This document shows, one piece after another, positions 24,881-33,452 of a stretch of DNA of 51,321 nucleotides (positions within the stretch are counted from its first letter, which is position 1; every line of letters begins with the position of its first letter). The stretch is from an uncultured Candidatus Saccharibacteria bacterium (lineage in GTDB: Bacteria > Patescibacteriota > Saccharimonadia > Saccharimonadales > Saccharimonadaceae): positions 1-51,321 of the forward strand of contig CAMZEB010000004.1 of the NCBI GenBank assembly GCA_947305705.1. The letters are read 5' to 3'. Made by a program: the position numbers and the translations under genes. The notes beneath the pieces are model-generated. The model was not told the origin of the DNA. It saw only the letters and a program-made list of their open reading frames with translations, and did no database searches.

Positions 24881-26521
24881 ATGGCAAAAGAGAAGAGAGA
24901 TAAGAAACCATTGATTGCGATAGGTATCGCAGCTTTTGCGATAGCTTTGGTTGGTGGGGCGATTGCGGCGAACCGTACGCTTTTTCCGTTTCAAAATGAG
25001 TTTACGCTAGGCTACTTTAGTACTGAGGTGTCGGAGGATTTTGATAGTCCTGATGCCTGGATGCCGTGTGACAAGACGGATAAAATTGTGACGGTAAAAA
25101 ACACCGGCAATATTCCAGCGAAGGCGCGGATTGCGCTTGAGGAACAGTGGTTGTCGAAAGATGGCGTTGAGCTTGGGCTTGAGCAAAATGGCTCGAAGCT
25201 TGCCGTGATTGAGTTCTCGGGTGACGACTGGGAATATAACGATGGGTATTACTACTTGAAAGATGAGCTAGCGCCGGGTGAGAGCTCCGAGTTTATGAAG
25301 TCGGTGACTTTTAGCTGCCAGGCGGATTTTGGCGAAAATACGATGGTCGGTGGCGATGGTACGATTGTGAGCCAGACGGTTAATCCGTATAACGGCGCGA
25401 GTTATCACCTGAACGTGAAGGCGCAGCTGCTCGGATCGAAAGAAGAGGTGTCGTGGGAGACGGCGTTCGGCTGGCAAGAACCGAAGACGTTCTCGAAATT
25501 GTCGACGGACTTTATGTCGAATTGGAGTTCGGTAAGGCAAGGGCGCAATATAATCGCTTTCAAGAGAAGCTCAGTGCTACCTGATGGCGTAAATGCAATA
25601 GATTTTGCAGACACAGATGAACCGCCAATTTATTTCTGGTATGACACTAGTGACTCTTCTTTATATTGGTACTCGGCAGTCGATGCGATTTCCTGGCCAG
25701 CGAGCGGAGCTTATCTAGGCGGTATGTTTAACGGTGCGTTTTTCAGTAATAAACCTGACGATATCTCCGGTTTTGAGTACTTCGATATGCGTAATGTTAC
25801 GAGTTTGGGCGGTTTCTTTTATGGCAGTTATTTGCCAGATCCAGAAGCGATGAAGGGGATTGCGCATTGGGATATGACTGGCGTGATGAGTTTTGGTGGC
25901 ACTTTTAATAATACAGATCAATGGGGCGATTACTACTTTAATGATAGCTATTGGAATGTAGTGGAACATTGGAAGGTAAATCCGAACGCGTCATTCGCCG
26001 GTCTGATAAGTGGTAATTATCGTGTTACTAATTTGAATGGTTTAAAAAACTGGAATATGAAGGGTGCGACTAATCTAAGTGGCTTATTTATGAATATGAC
26101 TAGTTTGACTGATATATCTGCGATTGCAGGGTGGGACGTGAGTGAGACGACGCAATTTAGCGGTATGTTTATGGGCTGCTCAAATTTGAGAGATATTAGC
26201 CCGCTAGCGAGTTGGAATATGGGGAGCGCCGTATATCTTTCCTCGATGTTTAGGGAGGCGCATTACCTTACTGATATATCTCCATTAGCGAATTGGAATG
26301 TAAGCAGTGTTCGTTATTTTGAACTTATGTTAAAGGAGACTGGCGTTTCAGACGTAACTCCGTTAGCGGGTTGGATCGTTAGTAATGGTGCGGATTTCGA
26401 TGAAATGTTTAATAGCACAAATATCACTGATGCGACAGCTCTTAATAACTGGCAAGTTAGCTCTAGTGCGACAAAAGACGATATGTTCGATTCTGGCGTG
26501 ACGACGCCAACCTGGTATTAA
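24881..26521 (+). CDS. Secreted protein: TasA/SipW-cognate-like N-terminus plus DUF285-type repeats
   Basis: A 546-residue protein. A lysine-rich start and hydrophobic segment (about 10-30, ending near AIAANRTLFPF) precede a beta-rich domain (about 40-200). This domain has FTLGYFSTEV, the pair of cysteines at CDKTD and FSCQ, and TVKNTGNIPAKARI. It recalls TasA/camelysin/BsaA proteins exported with SipW-type signal peptides. The C-terminal half has DUF285/BspA-like repeats of the type LSGMF...LTDISPLANWNV, ending in PTWY. TATAAT (24866-24871) lies nine bases before the ATG. It is paralogous to 27349-29316 and 43677-45053 in the first 200 residues. The likely role is surface fibre, matrix or adhesion. 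Confidence 0.85.
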   Translation: MAKEKRDKKPLIAIGIAAFAIALVGGAIAANRTLFPFQNEFTLGYFSTEVSEDFDSPDAWMPCDKTDKIVTVKNTGNIPAKARIALEEQWLSKDGVELGLEQNGSKLAVIEFSGDDWEYNDGYYYLKDELAPGESSEFMKSVTFSCQADFGENTMVGGDGTIVSQTVNPYNGASYHLNVKAQLLGSKEEVSWETAFGWQEPKTFSKLSTDFMSNWSSVRQGRNIIAFKRSSVLPDGVNAIDFADTDEPPIYFWYDTSDSSLYWYSAVDAISWPASGAYLGGMFNGAFFSNKPDDISGFEYFDMRNVTSLGGFFYGSYLPDPEAMKGIAHWDMTGVMSFGGTFNNTDQWGDYYFNDSYWNVVEHWKVNPNASFAGLISGNYRVTNLNGLKNWNMKGATNLSGLFMNMTSLTDISAIAGWDVSETTQFSGMFMGCSNLRDISPLASWNMGSAVYLSSMFREAHYLTDISPLANWNVSSVRYFELMLKETGVSDVTPLAGWIVSNGADFDEMFNSTNITDATALNNWQVSSSATKDDMFDSGVTTPTWY

Positions 26522-26541
26522 TTGGTCTGAGAAACGAAAAT

Positions 26542-26565
26542 GCGCCCCTTCTAATGAAGGGGCGC
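26542..26565 (-). terminator. Hairpin between 24881-26521 and 26640-27194
   Basis: A perfect 9-bp stem GCGCCCCTT / AAGGGGCGC with a 6-base loop. On the minus strand it is followed by ATTTTCGTTT, so it can end the minus-strand gene 75 bases away. Without a T-run on the plus strand it is a weak terminator there. Confidence 0.7.
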
Positions 26566-26600
26566 TGTGGTGTGGAAGGAGTAAAGCCATGGGTTTCTAT

Positions 26601-26629
26601 GCTAAGAGGGGAGCCTAGACCCTCTAGCT
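26601..26629. repeat. Imperfect inverted repeat 3' of 26640-27194
   Basis: GCTAaGAGGG / CCCTCTAGC pair over nine positions with one bulged A. It lies between the stop codon of the minus-strand gene and the terminator hairpin. Role unknown. Confidence 0.6.
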
Positions 26630-26639
26630 GGCAAATTTA

Positions 26640-27194
26640 TTATTCGCCGCATGCGACGAATTGTCTGTCTACATAAGCCTCGATTTCCTGGGGCTCAGTG
26701 TAGCCTTTCTCGATAGCTTCATCAGCCAAGGCGCGCATCTCGCTAAGAACCTTTTTGAGCTGGCGGTCCGCATTGAGACGGGAAGCGCTAAGTTCAGTGT
26801 GGTGATTCTTTCGGCGATTAACTTCGCGTTTGTGCTGATCGATTTCACCGAGCATTTTCTTGAGCCGCTTGGCGTCAGTGCATTCGATGCCTAACGCTCT
26901 GAGGTGACTTGCCTCAAGCTTGAGTGCGGTCTCTTTGCCGTCTCTACGGGCGGAGAAGCGTTTTGCGCAGTAAGTGTTTGCGCTCTCGCATCGCTTGATA
27001 TAGCCCTCGACGACGCTTCGGTGATCTACGATGGCGGCCAAAGTCATAAGGTGGTCGCTAGACGTTGAGATGCCTGCCGATTCTAATCGGCGGAGTATCT
27101 TGTGGAGCTTCTTGCGCTCCTCTTTTGTGTGGATGATGAGGTTTGCGGCCTCGATCATTGACTGAGCGTCTTTCTTGTAGGTTTTTCTTCGCAT
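26640..27194 (-). CDS. Charged helical protein of unknown function
   Basis: A 184-residue protein rich in Lys, Arg, Glu and Ala with long predicted helices (KKLHKILRRLESAG; LKKVLSEMRALADEAIEKG). It has three cysteines in the middle third and no signal peptide or membrane segment. No family is recognised; helical nucleic-acid- or protein-binding proteins look like this. Codon use favours C-ending codons (CTC, ATC, CAC), unlike its neighbours. It has its own promoter (27262-27290), a leader of about 60 bases with a small hairpin (ACCC/GGGT) and an AAAGGAG site. It belongs with the other solitary genes at 3238, 31280 and 31723. Confidence 0.8.
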   Translation of the reverse strand: MRRKTYKKDAQSMIEAANLIIHTKEERKKLHKILRRLESAGISTSSDHLMTLAAIVDHRSVVEGYIKRCESANTYCAKRFSARRDGKETALKLEASHLRALGIECTDAKRLKKMLGEIDQHKREVNRRKNHHTELSASRLNADRQLKKVLSEMRALADEAIEKGYTEPQEIEAYVDRQFVACGE

Positions 27195-27261
27195 AGAGAA
27201 AAACTCCTTTCTTTAATGAACTTGGTTTTATACCACTGACCCGAACAAGGGTTATATTACT

Positions 27262-27290
27262 ATTTTATCATACTTTTGCAGAAAATGCAA
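27262..27290 (-). promoter_or_regulatory. Promoter of 26640-27194
   Basis: TTGCAT (27290-27285), a 17-base spacer and TAAAAT (27267-27262), with TATGA before the -10. It is divergent from the promoter of 27349-29316. Confidence 0.75.
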
Positions 27291-27348
27291 GTGGTTATTT
27301 AAAAAATGCATGAGCATTTTGTGGATTATAAGTTATAATAGAGGTAGT

Positions 27349-29316
27349 ATGGGAAAGATAGGGAATTTTCGCAAGAAGAAAAATATCGTATTTGTGTCTT
27401 GTGCGGCGGTTTTGGTTTTAGTTGGTGGAACGATTTCGTACCACTCTTCGAGAGGCTTTTTTATTAATTTGTTCCATCTTGGCTACTGGCAGAACGAGAC
27501 AGTAGAGGATTTTACGGGTCCAGATAACTGGTCGATTTGCGAAGAGGTGCCAAAGACGGTGATTGGACGAAACACGGGCAATATGCCGGCAATTGCGCGT
27601 CTAAAATATGAGGAATATTGGAAAGCGGCGGGCAGTACGAGTACTGATCATACGTCGGAATTGTCTTTGGTTGATGGCGATAATGACCCGATTGCAACGG
27701 TTAATTTGCAGAATGAGGTTGATTGGGTTGATGGCGGCGATGGTTGGTATTATTACCGCTATATTTTGCAACCTGGCGACGAGACGACTTCGCTTTTGAA
27801 ATCTGTTACTTTGAACTGCAAAAACAATTTTGCAGGCGAGAATTCGGTTTGCACAACTGAGGGCAATACGACCTCTTGCACGAAGCCAGATAATCCGTAC
27901 GATGGGGCAAAATACCACGTGTTTGTGACAGTGCAGTATATCGAGGAAGACGGCTGCCAGGATATTTGGGGCCACTGCGCGGAGTCGAAGCATGTAGTGG
28001 ATTGTAATGGTAATATTCTTTACGATGCGATTGCTTGCCAAACGAACGGCATAGATAGTGGGGTCGATTTCTCTTCAATTGCTACAGTAGATACTGGCAA
28101 TGGAAATGGCGTCAACACGCACTCTGTTGAAGCGAATTATCAATACCCAGTATATTATTACCGTGGCGAGGTTAATAACAACTATGTCGCGTGGGGCGGC
28201 CTGTGCTGGTCTATTATAAGGACGACTACTACTGGTGGCGTAAAAATGATATATGACGGTAGGATAAGGGGCGGGACATGTCCGCAAAGATTAAATGTCT
28301 CTGAGTATGTGAAATTTAATGATAGTCAGAATGTTGTTGGTCCGGCAAGTGTTGGTTATATGTATGGCGAGTCGTATCAGCCATACTCGCTATCTGATCT
28401 GAGCCCTTGGTGTTATAATGGTTCACTTTGCTATTGGGCGAATGATGTGACTTGGGATGAAAATACGCACCAGTATATATTAGTTGATTATATTGATAGT
28501 AGTGTTGCTGACTATATCTATAAGCGGAATATGAATCATCATTATACTTGTTTGCCGCCGGATGGCCTCGGTATATTAAGGACAAGATGCGAAAGTGTTT
28601 ATTATTTGTCTCGAGCTACGTCATCTAGCACGTTTGTCATAGAATTGTCTAACGGCGAAAATATAGAAGACGCAAAAGAAAAAATGTTTGCCAATAATAG
28701 CGATAGCGCTATTAAGACGGCAGTAGAGAATTGGTTTGAAGAAAATCTTGTTGAATATGAGGGGGATCTCGAGGACACGATTTTCTGTAATGATCGCAGT
28801 ATAAGCTATGGGCTGCTGAAATCGAAAGATAATATCGGCACATCTAATTATCAATATGCATTCTCGAACTCGATGGGAGATAACTGGAGCATAGAAACTG
28901 ATTTTTCGGCAAATATGCGTGTTGGAGCATTAGAGAATAATTATTCTCCAGACCTGAGATGCGCGAATAAGAATGATTCATTTACGAAGAGTGACGTAGC
29001 TAATGGTAACGGTAAATTAAAATATAAGGTTGGACTTGCTACGGCCGATGAGTATACTTTGGCGGGTATGATTAATAAGAATATTAATAATAATACGAAC
29101 TATTTATATACGAAAAACTCAAGTTGGCTAATGTCGCCGTATGCATATGTCAACACATATGGATTAGCATTTGAACATTCTTTAGGTAGTTTGTCGGGAT
29201 CGACATTATCGAATACCGGACAGTATAGGCCGGTAGTGTCGCTAAAGGCTGGAACGACGTTTGTTGCTGGCGGTGATGGAACTTCGGCGAATCCTTATGT
29301 TATTGAGCAGCAATAA
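27349..29316 (+). CDS. Secreted protein: TasA/SipW-cognate-like N-terminus plus DUF6273-like C-terminal domain
   Basis: A 655-residue protein. KKKNIVFVSCAAVLVLVGGT forms the signal segment. The TasA-like domain follows (FHLGYWQNET; TVIGRNTGNMPAIARL; SLLKSVTLNC; NPYDGAKYHV), colinear with 24881-26521 and 43677-45053. The C-terminal region (about 260-655) instead looks like the DUF6273-type surface domain: VAWGGLCWSIIRTT, SSWLMSPYAY and the closing RPVVSLKAGTTFVAGGDGTS. An in-frame ATG exists at 27310, but TATAAT at 27334-27339 places the start at 27349, nine bases after the box. The likely role is a surface-exposed structural or binding protein. Confidence 0.82.
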   Translation: MGKIGNFRKKKNIVFVSCAAVLVLVGGTISYHSSRGFFINLFHLGYWQNETVEDFTGPDNWSICEEVPKTVIGRNTGNMPAIARLKYEEYWKAAGSTSTDHTSELSLVDGDNDPIATVNLQNEVDWVDGGDGWYYYRYILQPGDETTSLLKSVTLNCKNNFAGENSVCTTEGNTTSCTKPDNPYDGAKYHVFVTVQYIEEDGCQDIWGHCAESKHVVDCNGNILYDAIACQTNGIDSGVDFSSIATVDTGNGNGVNTHSVEANYQYPVYYYRGEVNNNYVAWGGLCWSIIRTTTTGGVKMIYDGRIRGGTCPQRLNVSEYVKFNDSQNVVGPASVGYMYGESYQPYSLSDLSPWCYNGSLCYWANDVTWDENTHQYILVDYIDSSVADYIYKRNMNHHYTCLPPDGLGILRTRCESVYYLSRATSSSTFVIELSNGENIEDAKEKMFANNSDSAIKTAVENWFEENLVEYEGDLEDTIFCNDRSISYGLLKSKDNIGTSNYQYAFSNSMGDNWSIETDFSANMRVGALENNYSPDLRCANKNDSFTKSDVANGNGKLKYKVGLATADEYTLAGMINKNINNNTNYLYTKNSSWLMSPYAYVNTYGLAFEHSLGSLSGSTLSNTGQYRPVVSLKAGTTFVAGGDGTSANPYVIEQQ

Positions 29317-29365
29317 TTGCTAGCGCTCGCGTAAACTTGCCAAAAGTGTTAAATTATATACAGAT

Positions 29366-31042
29366 ATGGAAAATTTGAAAAATATTATTTTTGAGGTAGT
29401 AAAGAAGCTCTATGGCGTTGAAGTGCCGGTAGAGTTTGCGCCGGTGCCGGCAGAGATTGAGGGTGATTATTCTTGCAATGTCGCGATGCGCCTTGCGAGA
29501 GCGGCGGGGAAAGCACCGCATGAGGTTGCTTCAGAGATAATTGCTGAGTTGCCGGCGGATTATTCATATTCTGTGGCAGGGCCGGGCTTCATTAATATCG
29601 CAGTGAGCGGCAAGGCGCTTTACGGACAGTTAGCGGACGCTTGGAACGAAACTTATGGCTATAATCAGTCTGGTGCGGGCAAGGTGGCCGTTTCGGAGTT
29701 TCCAAGTACGAATATGGCGAAGCCTTACTCGGTGGGGCATCTCCGTCCTGGCACGCAGGGCTGGGCGGCGAAACGCATCCTAGAGGCGAACGGTTGGAAA
29801 GTTATTACCGATAATCATCTTGGCGATGCGGGCACGCCGTTTGGCATCTGGGCAACTGGTTTTAAACGGGCCGGTTTAGATATTGATAAGGTGACGATTT
29901 ATGATCTTGGCGAGCTCTATATCCAGATGAAGGCCGATATGAAGGCTGAGGCGGCAGCGGGCGAGCACGCGCTAGCAGATGCGGCGCAAGATTGGCTGCT
30001 AAAGCTCGAATCGGGCGATGAGGAGGCGCGAACGCTGTCGGAGCGCTTCAATAAGATTTCGCTTGACCATATTCACTCGGTGATGAAGCGAATGAATCTT
30101 TCGACGGATTATGAGCTTGGCGAGAGTTTCTTTGTTGAGCGAGGTAAGGCACTAGTGAAGCAATATCTCGAAGCAGGTGTGTTTACGCAGAATGATGACG
30201 GTTCGGTGATTTGTCCATTAGATGAGTTCGGTATCGATGTGCCGATGTTGATGCTCAAGAGTAATGGCGCGGCGCTTTATGCAACGACGGATTTGGGCTG
30301 TATGGATTATCGTGCAAAAGAGTGGCATCCGGATAAGGTAATCTATGCGGTTGGTGCAGAGCAGAAGTTTTATTTCGAACAGTTGTTTGCGTTGGCAAAG
30401 AAAATTGGTTTGCCGCAAGAGAATATGCACCTGTGGTTCGGGACGATTGATCAGATTTCGCCAGAGGGGAAGCGTGAGAAGATGTCGTCGCGCAAGGGTG
30501 TAGTGTTGCTTGAGGCGTTGCTAGATGATGCGGAGAAGCGCGTGCGTGAGAATTTTGCCGAGGCGGAGCTAACGGACGAAGATGTGCGCAGGATTGCGAC
30601 GGGCGCGATTAAGTATTCTGATTTTATCGCCGATAGAAAGACCGGAATTCTGTACGATCCGGACAAGATTTTTGCGCTGACGGGGCAGTCAGGGCCGTTT
30701 TGTCAGTATGCGTGTGTGAGAATGCGCAGGATTTTAGAGAAAAATGCTGGCTTTGAGGCTGAGTTTGGTGATTATGATTTTGCAGCAGAGAAGGCAGTGC
30801 TTTTGAAACTGCTAGAATTCCCAGCATTGGTGGCGAGCGTGGCGGATAATCTGGAAGCGCACAAGATTGCGGGGTATTGCTTTGAGTTGGCACAAGAGAT
30901 GAACCGCTACTATGAGAATGCGCCGATTTCGACGGCACTAGATAATGTGCGGGCAGCGCGCTTATGGGTGGTGGCACGGGCGATGACGGTATTAGAGCGC
31001 GGTTTGGACTTGCTTGGCATAGAGATTCCGGACAAGATGTAG
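29366..31042 (+). CDS. argS: Arginyl-tRNA synthetase
   Basis: Charges tRNA-Arg; class I synthetase of 558 residues, normal length. The HIGH region is SVGHLR in KPYSVGHLRPGTQGW. The KMSKS region is intact as KMSSRKG. YATTDLGC and the C-terminal DALR anticodon-binding domain (GPFCQYACVRMRRIL; RLWVVARAMTVLERGLDLLG) follow. The N-terminal Add-1 domain is present in a short form. Two tRNA-Arg genes in this window would be its substrates. The gene probably starts with little or no leader (TAAATT at about 29350-29355). Confidence 0.97.
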   Translation: MENLKNIIFEVVKKLYGVEVPVEFAPVPAEIEGDYSCNVAMRLARAAGKAPHEVASEIIAELPADYSYSVAGPGFINIAVSGKALYGQLADAWNETYGYNQSGAGKVAVSEFPSTNMAKPYSVGHLRPGTQGWAAKRILEANGWKVITDNHLGDAGTPFGIWATGFKRAGLDIDKVTIYDLGELYIQMKADMKAEAAAGEHALADAAQDWLLKLESGDEEARTLSERFNKISLDHIHSVMKRMNLSTDYELGESFFVERGKALVKQYLEAGVFTQNDDGSVICPLDEFGIDVPMLMLKSNGAALYATTDLGCMDYRAKEWHPDKVIYAVGAEQKFYFEQLFALAKKIGLPQENMHLWFGTIDQISPEGKREKMSSRKGVVLLEALLDDAEKRVRENFAEAELTDEDVRRIATGAIKYSDFIADRKTGILYDPDKIFALTGQSGPFCQYACVRMRRILEKNAGFEAEFGDYDFAAEKAVLLKLLEFPALVASVADNLEAHKIAGYCFELAQEMNRYYENAPISTALDNVRAARLWVVARAMTVLERGLDLLGIEIPDKM

Positions 31043-31058
31043 TCCGCTTATGCTAATC

Positions 31059-31087
31059 TTGACAAAAATCGTCAAGTGTGCTATAAT
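31059..31087 (+). promoter_or_regulatory. Strong promoter of 31280-31645
   Basis: TTGACA (31059-31064), a 17-base spacer and TATAAT (31082-31087), with TGTGC before the -10 as in the promoters at 4137 and 32426. CTTATG lies just upstream (31047-31052). Confidence 0.85.
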
Positions 31088-31093
31088 GGAAAA

Positions 31094-31279
31094 CGTGAGT
31101 TGAATAAAATCAACTCACTGTTCATTTGATTATTAGAACTAAGTCGAAAACTCTTTTCTTGAGTTTCGGGTTAGTTTTCTGCATAGGGGAGCGGGAAACT
31201 ATCCCGAAGCAAGAGAGCCACTTGCTGCGCCGGGGTAGAATAAAATGCCCTGGTGTGGGCAAGAAGGAGGTGTCCATAT
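31094..31279 (+). promoter_or_regulatory. Long multi-hairpin 5' leader of 31280-31645
   Basis: About 185 bases with no supported gene and at least five consecutive stem-loops. H1 at 31095-31118 is a perfect 9-bp stem GTGAGTTGA/TCAACTCAC. H2 at 31135-31180 is a two-part stem of about 16 bp with a small internal loop. H3 at 31192-31206 is CGGGA/TCCCG, H4 at 31208-31226 is AGCAAG/CTTGCT and H5 at 31230-31253 is an 8-bp stem with two G-U pairs. AAGGAGG (31264-31270) follows. No T-run terminator is present before the gene. No known riboswitch was recognised; it may also function as an RNA on its own. Confidence 0.6.
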
Positions 31280-31645
31280 ATGATAATGGACAAAGAAGTT
31301 AGAGAACAAATGAGTATCGCTAATGCGACAGGAATGAGCGCTGATGGATTTATCATTAGCGCTGGAGATCACCCGCTGCCCGAAGTCTACAATGATGAGG
31401 AAAGTGAGGTCGTGGACGGACTCGCCAACGTGTACTTCGCACTGAAGGATCTCGGTGAAGTAGCTAGTGCCACGTCTGCAGAAGCGAAAGACTTTAGTTG
31501 CCTGATGGGCAAGCTTACTTCTGCGGAGACAGAGGAAGACTATCAGCTTATCGCTAGCTGCTACGGTTCGCTTGCAGGGCTTGAAGGTGTACGTAAGTTC
31601 ATTGAATTCAGGATGCGTAAGCTGAAGGCTGCAAAGGCAATGTAG
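31280..31645 (+). CDS. Small acidic protein of unknown function
   Basis: The 121-residue product (MIMDKEVREQMSIANATG onward) has an acidic middle (YNDEESEVVDG), two Ala/Glu-rich helices and a basic C-terminus (RMRKLKAAKAM). There is no signal peptide or membrane helix, and no family is recognised. AAGGAGG lies nine bases before the ATG at 31280 and fixes the start; an ATG two codons later is possible, and longer frames run into the leader hairpins. CTG/CTC and other C- or G-ending codons are common, unlike the flanking argS and mscL. It ends at a bidirectional terminator shared with the converging 31723-32352. Confidence 0.78.
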   Translation: MIMDKEVREQMSIANATGMSADGFIISAGDHPLPEVYNDEESEVVDGLANVYFALKDLGEVASATSAEAKDFSCLMGKLTSAETEEDYQLIASCYGSLAGLEGVRKFIEFRMRKLKAAKAM

Positions 31646-31674
31646 TTTCTCTACGAAGGCTAGTTCTTTCTAAA

Positions 31675-31709
31675 AAAGGAAGCCCCGACGTAATTTGTCG
31701 GGGCTTTTT
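31675..31709. terminator. Bidirectional terminator between converging genes
   Basis: A perfect 8-bp stem GCCCCGAC / GTCGGGGC (31682-31704) with a T-run after it and an A-run before it. It serves 31280-31645 on the plus strand and 31723-32352 on the minus strand. Confidence 0.92.
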
Positions 31710-31722
31710 CTAGAGGTTTTAT

Positions 31723-32352
31723 TCAGTTGTTATTATCGATCGGCGCAATCGGCACTATCTTTGCCGGTTCGTTGTTGCGACGGACTACCTCGTCCTGCAT
31801 AGAGGAGAGAATGATCTCGTCAGCGATGTCGTTACGACCTAATTCGGAGTCGTAAGGCAGGTAGTGGTATGCCGCTTCCCAAAGGATTTCGTCTACTCCC
31901 GGGTTGATAGTGCCGAGGGCGTAGAGTACGAAGGCGGCCAGTTTTAGGCCTTTCTTTGGGGTATTTGCGTTGTCGTACCAGCCGCAGCCGATGACGCCGC
32001 CCTTTGCCTTGATATAGACAATGGAGTTCTTGCCGAGCCGTTTCTGATAGACTCTGCTAGTCTTCGTAACGGTCTGAAGAGCTTTGGCGCTTTCGGTGTC
32101 GAGAAAAGTAGTCAGATCAATCTGCTTTTTTCTCAACTTGACTGCGTCGAAGGCTTTGCCTGTGGGGATACAGCCTCTGGTCAGTTCGGTTTGTTCGCCG
32201 TCCTGGCCATAGTACTTTATGACATATAAATCCGTTCCGATACCACGGGCATGTTCAAAGTATTTGCTGATGGTAACGGGCAGGATCATGTTGTAGCCTC
32301 TTTCCTTGCGGAAAGAGAAGCCGGCGGGGATAAATTCATAAATCTGTGCCAT
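31723..32352 (-). CDS. Protein of unknown function with strong solitary promoter
   Basis: A 209-residue product with mixed alpha/beta character. It has an N-terminal IYEFIPAGFSFRKERGYN, a Lys/Arg-rich centre, a hydrophobic stretch LAAFVLYALGTINPG (about 145-160) and a polar tail ending in Asn residues. No family is recognised and no signal peptide is seen. C-ending codons (ATC, CCC, GCC, TAC) dominate, unlike its neighbours. AAGGGAGG precedes the ATG. The promoter (32426-32454) is nearly the same as that of 3238-3963, and the leader of about 70 bases has two small hairpins. Confidence 0.8.
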   Translation of the reverse strand: MAQIYEFIPAGFSFRKERGYNMILPVTISKYFEHARGIGTDLYVIKYYGQDGEQTELTRGCIPTGKAFDAVKLRKKQIDLTTFLDTESAKALQTVTKTSRVYQKRLGKNSIVYIKAKGGVIGCGWYDNANTPKKGLKLAAFVLYALGTINPGVDEILWEAAYHYLPYDSELGRNDIADEIILSSMQDEVVRRNNEPAKIVPIAPIDNNN

Positions 32353-32425
32353 ACAGACACCTCCCTTTCCAATTTAACCTCTTATAAAGGTCAAAAACAG
32401 TCATTTTTTGACAGTTATCTTGTTA

Positions 32426-32454
32426 ATTATAGCACAGATTGCGGAAATTGTCAA
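32426..32454 (-). promoter_or_regulatory. Strong extended -10 promoter of 31723-32352
   Basis: TTGACA (32454-32449), a 17-base spacer and TATAAT (32431-32426) on the minus strand, with TGTGC before the -10. ATCTGTGCTATAAT is identical to the promoter at 4137. Confidence 0.88.
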
Positions 32455-32493
32455 TATTTGTTATATTTAAACTAAGTAAAATAAGGGAAGAAC

Positions 32494-32913
32494 ATGGCTA
32501 AAGAAGAGAAAGTTGACGCAAAAGCGAAGGATGCGAAGGCATCTGACGCTAAGAGCAAGGCAAAGGATTTGACAAAGGCGGGGCTCGGCAAAATAAAGAG
32601 TGGTAGCGGTGGATTCATGAAGTTTATCCGTGAGCAGAACGTGGTCGGTCTAGCAGTAGGTTTGGTGCTAGGTACTGCGGCGAGCGGACTTGTTAATTCG
32701 CTTATTAATAACGTGATCATGCCGCCACTTGGCTTCTTGCTCGGTAGCGCGGATGGTATCCGCGGCTTGACGTTAGATATGGGCACGACTCCGGCGGGCG
32801 AACACGCGGTTTTGGCCTATGGCGTGTTTATCAACGATTTGATTAATTTCTTGGTGTTGGCGCTCGTTGTCTACCTTACTATTAAGATGTTAAAGCTTGA
32901 TATAAAGAAATAA
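32494..32913 (+). CDS. mscL: Large-conductance mechanosensitive channel
   Basis: Releases solutes on hypo-osmotic shock; homopentamer in the cytoplasmic membrane. The protein has 139 residues. The MscL core is clear: FIREQNVVGLAVGLVLGTAA (first helix), IMPPLGFLLG and the second helix YGVFINDLINFLVLALVVYL. An unusual 45-residue Lys/Ala/Asp-rich extension precedes the core, where the usual N-terminal amphipathic helix is short. The periplasmic loop is short. TAAAAT at 32477-32482 is a probable -10 box. It overlaps orn by one base. Confidence 0.92.
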   Translation: MAKEEKVDAKAKDAKASDAKSKAKDLTKAGLGKIKSGSGGFMKFIREQNVVGLAVGLVLGTAASGLVNSLINNVIMPPLGFLLGSADGIRGLTLDMGTTPAGEHAVLAYGVFINDLINFLVLALVVYLTIKMLKLDIKK

Positions 32914-33452
32914 TGGTGAAAAATACAGAGAAGTCGATGCTGCTTTGGGTGGACCTCGAGATGACAGGGTTGTCGCCTGTGCACGACAGGATTTTGGAAG
33001 TGGCGGCGATTATTACGGGCTGGGACCTTGAGGAGGTCGCGACTTATACGGGCATCGTGAAGGTGTCGGACAAGATTATCAAGGAACGCATGGTGGGGGA
33101 GTTCTGGGAGAAAAATAAGGAGTCGTATAAGGGGCTCGTGGCGCAGAATGCGTCTGGGAAGCCGGCGGCGACGATTGAGAAGGAATTGTTGGCATTCGTC
33201 AAAGAGAATTGTGGCGATGCGGTGGTGTATTTGGCGGGCAATTCGATTCATCAGGACCAGAAGTTTATTGAGCGTGAGTGGCCAGAGCTGGCGGCGCGCT
33301 TGCATTACAGACAGCTGGATGTTTCGGCGTGGAAAGTGTATTTCGAAAATGCGCTGGGGCAGAAGTTTTTGAAGCCAGAGAATCACCGGGCGCTTGATGA
33401 TATTCGCGGTAGTATTGAGGAGTTGAAATGGTATCTGAAGAAGCTGTCGTAG
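32913..33452 (+). CDS. orn: Oligoribonuclease
   Basis: Degrades di- to penta-ribonucleotides, including pGpG, to mononucleotides. At 179 residues it is the normal length. DEDDh exonuclease residues are visible: WVDLEMTGL (Asp, Glu), GNSIHQDQKFI (Asp), QLDVSAWK and HRALDDI (His, Asp). Start and stop overlap mscL by one base (TAATG), and its 3' end overlaps the next gene by 25 bases, so the three genes form one operon. Confidence 0.94.
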   Translation: MVKNTEKSMLLWVDLEMTGLSPVHDRILEVAAIITGWDLEEVATYTGIVKVSDKIIKERMVGEFWEKNKESYKGLVAQNASGKPAATIEKELLAFVKENCGDAVVYLAGNSIHQDQKFIEREWPELAARLHYRQLDVSAWKVYFENALGQKFLKPENHRALDDIRGSIEELKWYLKKLS

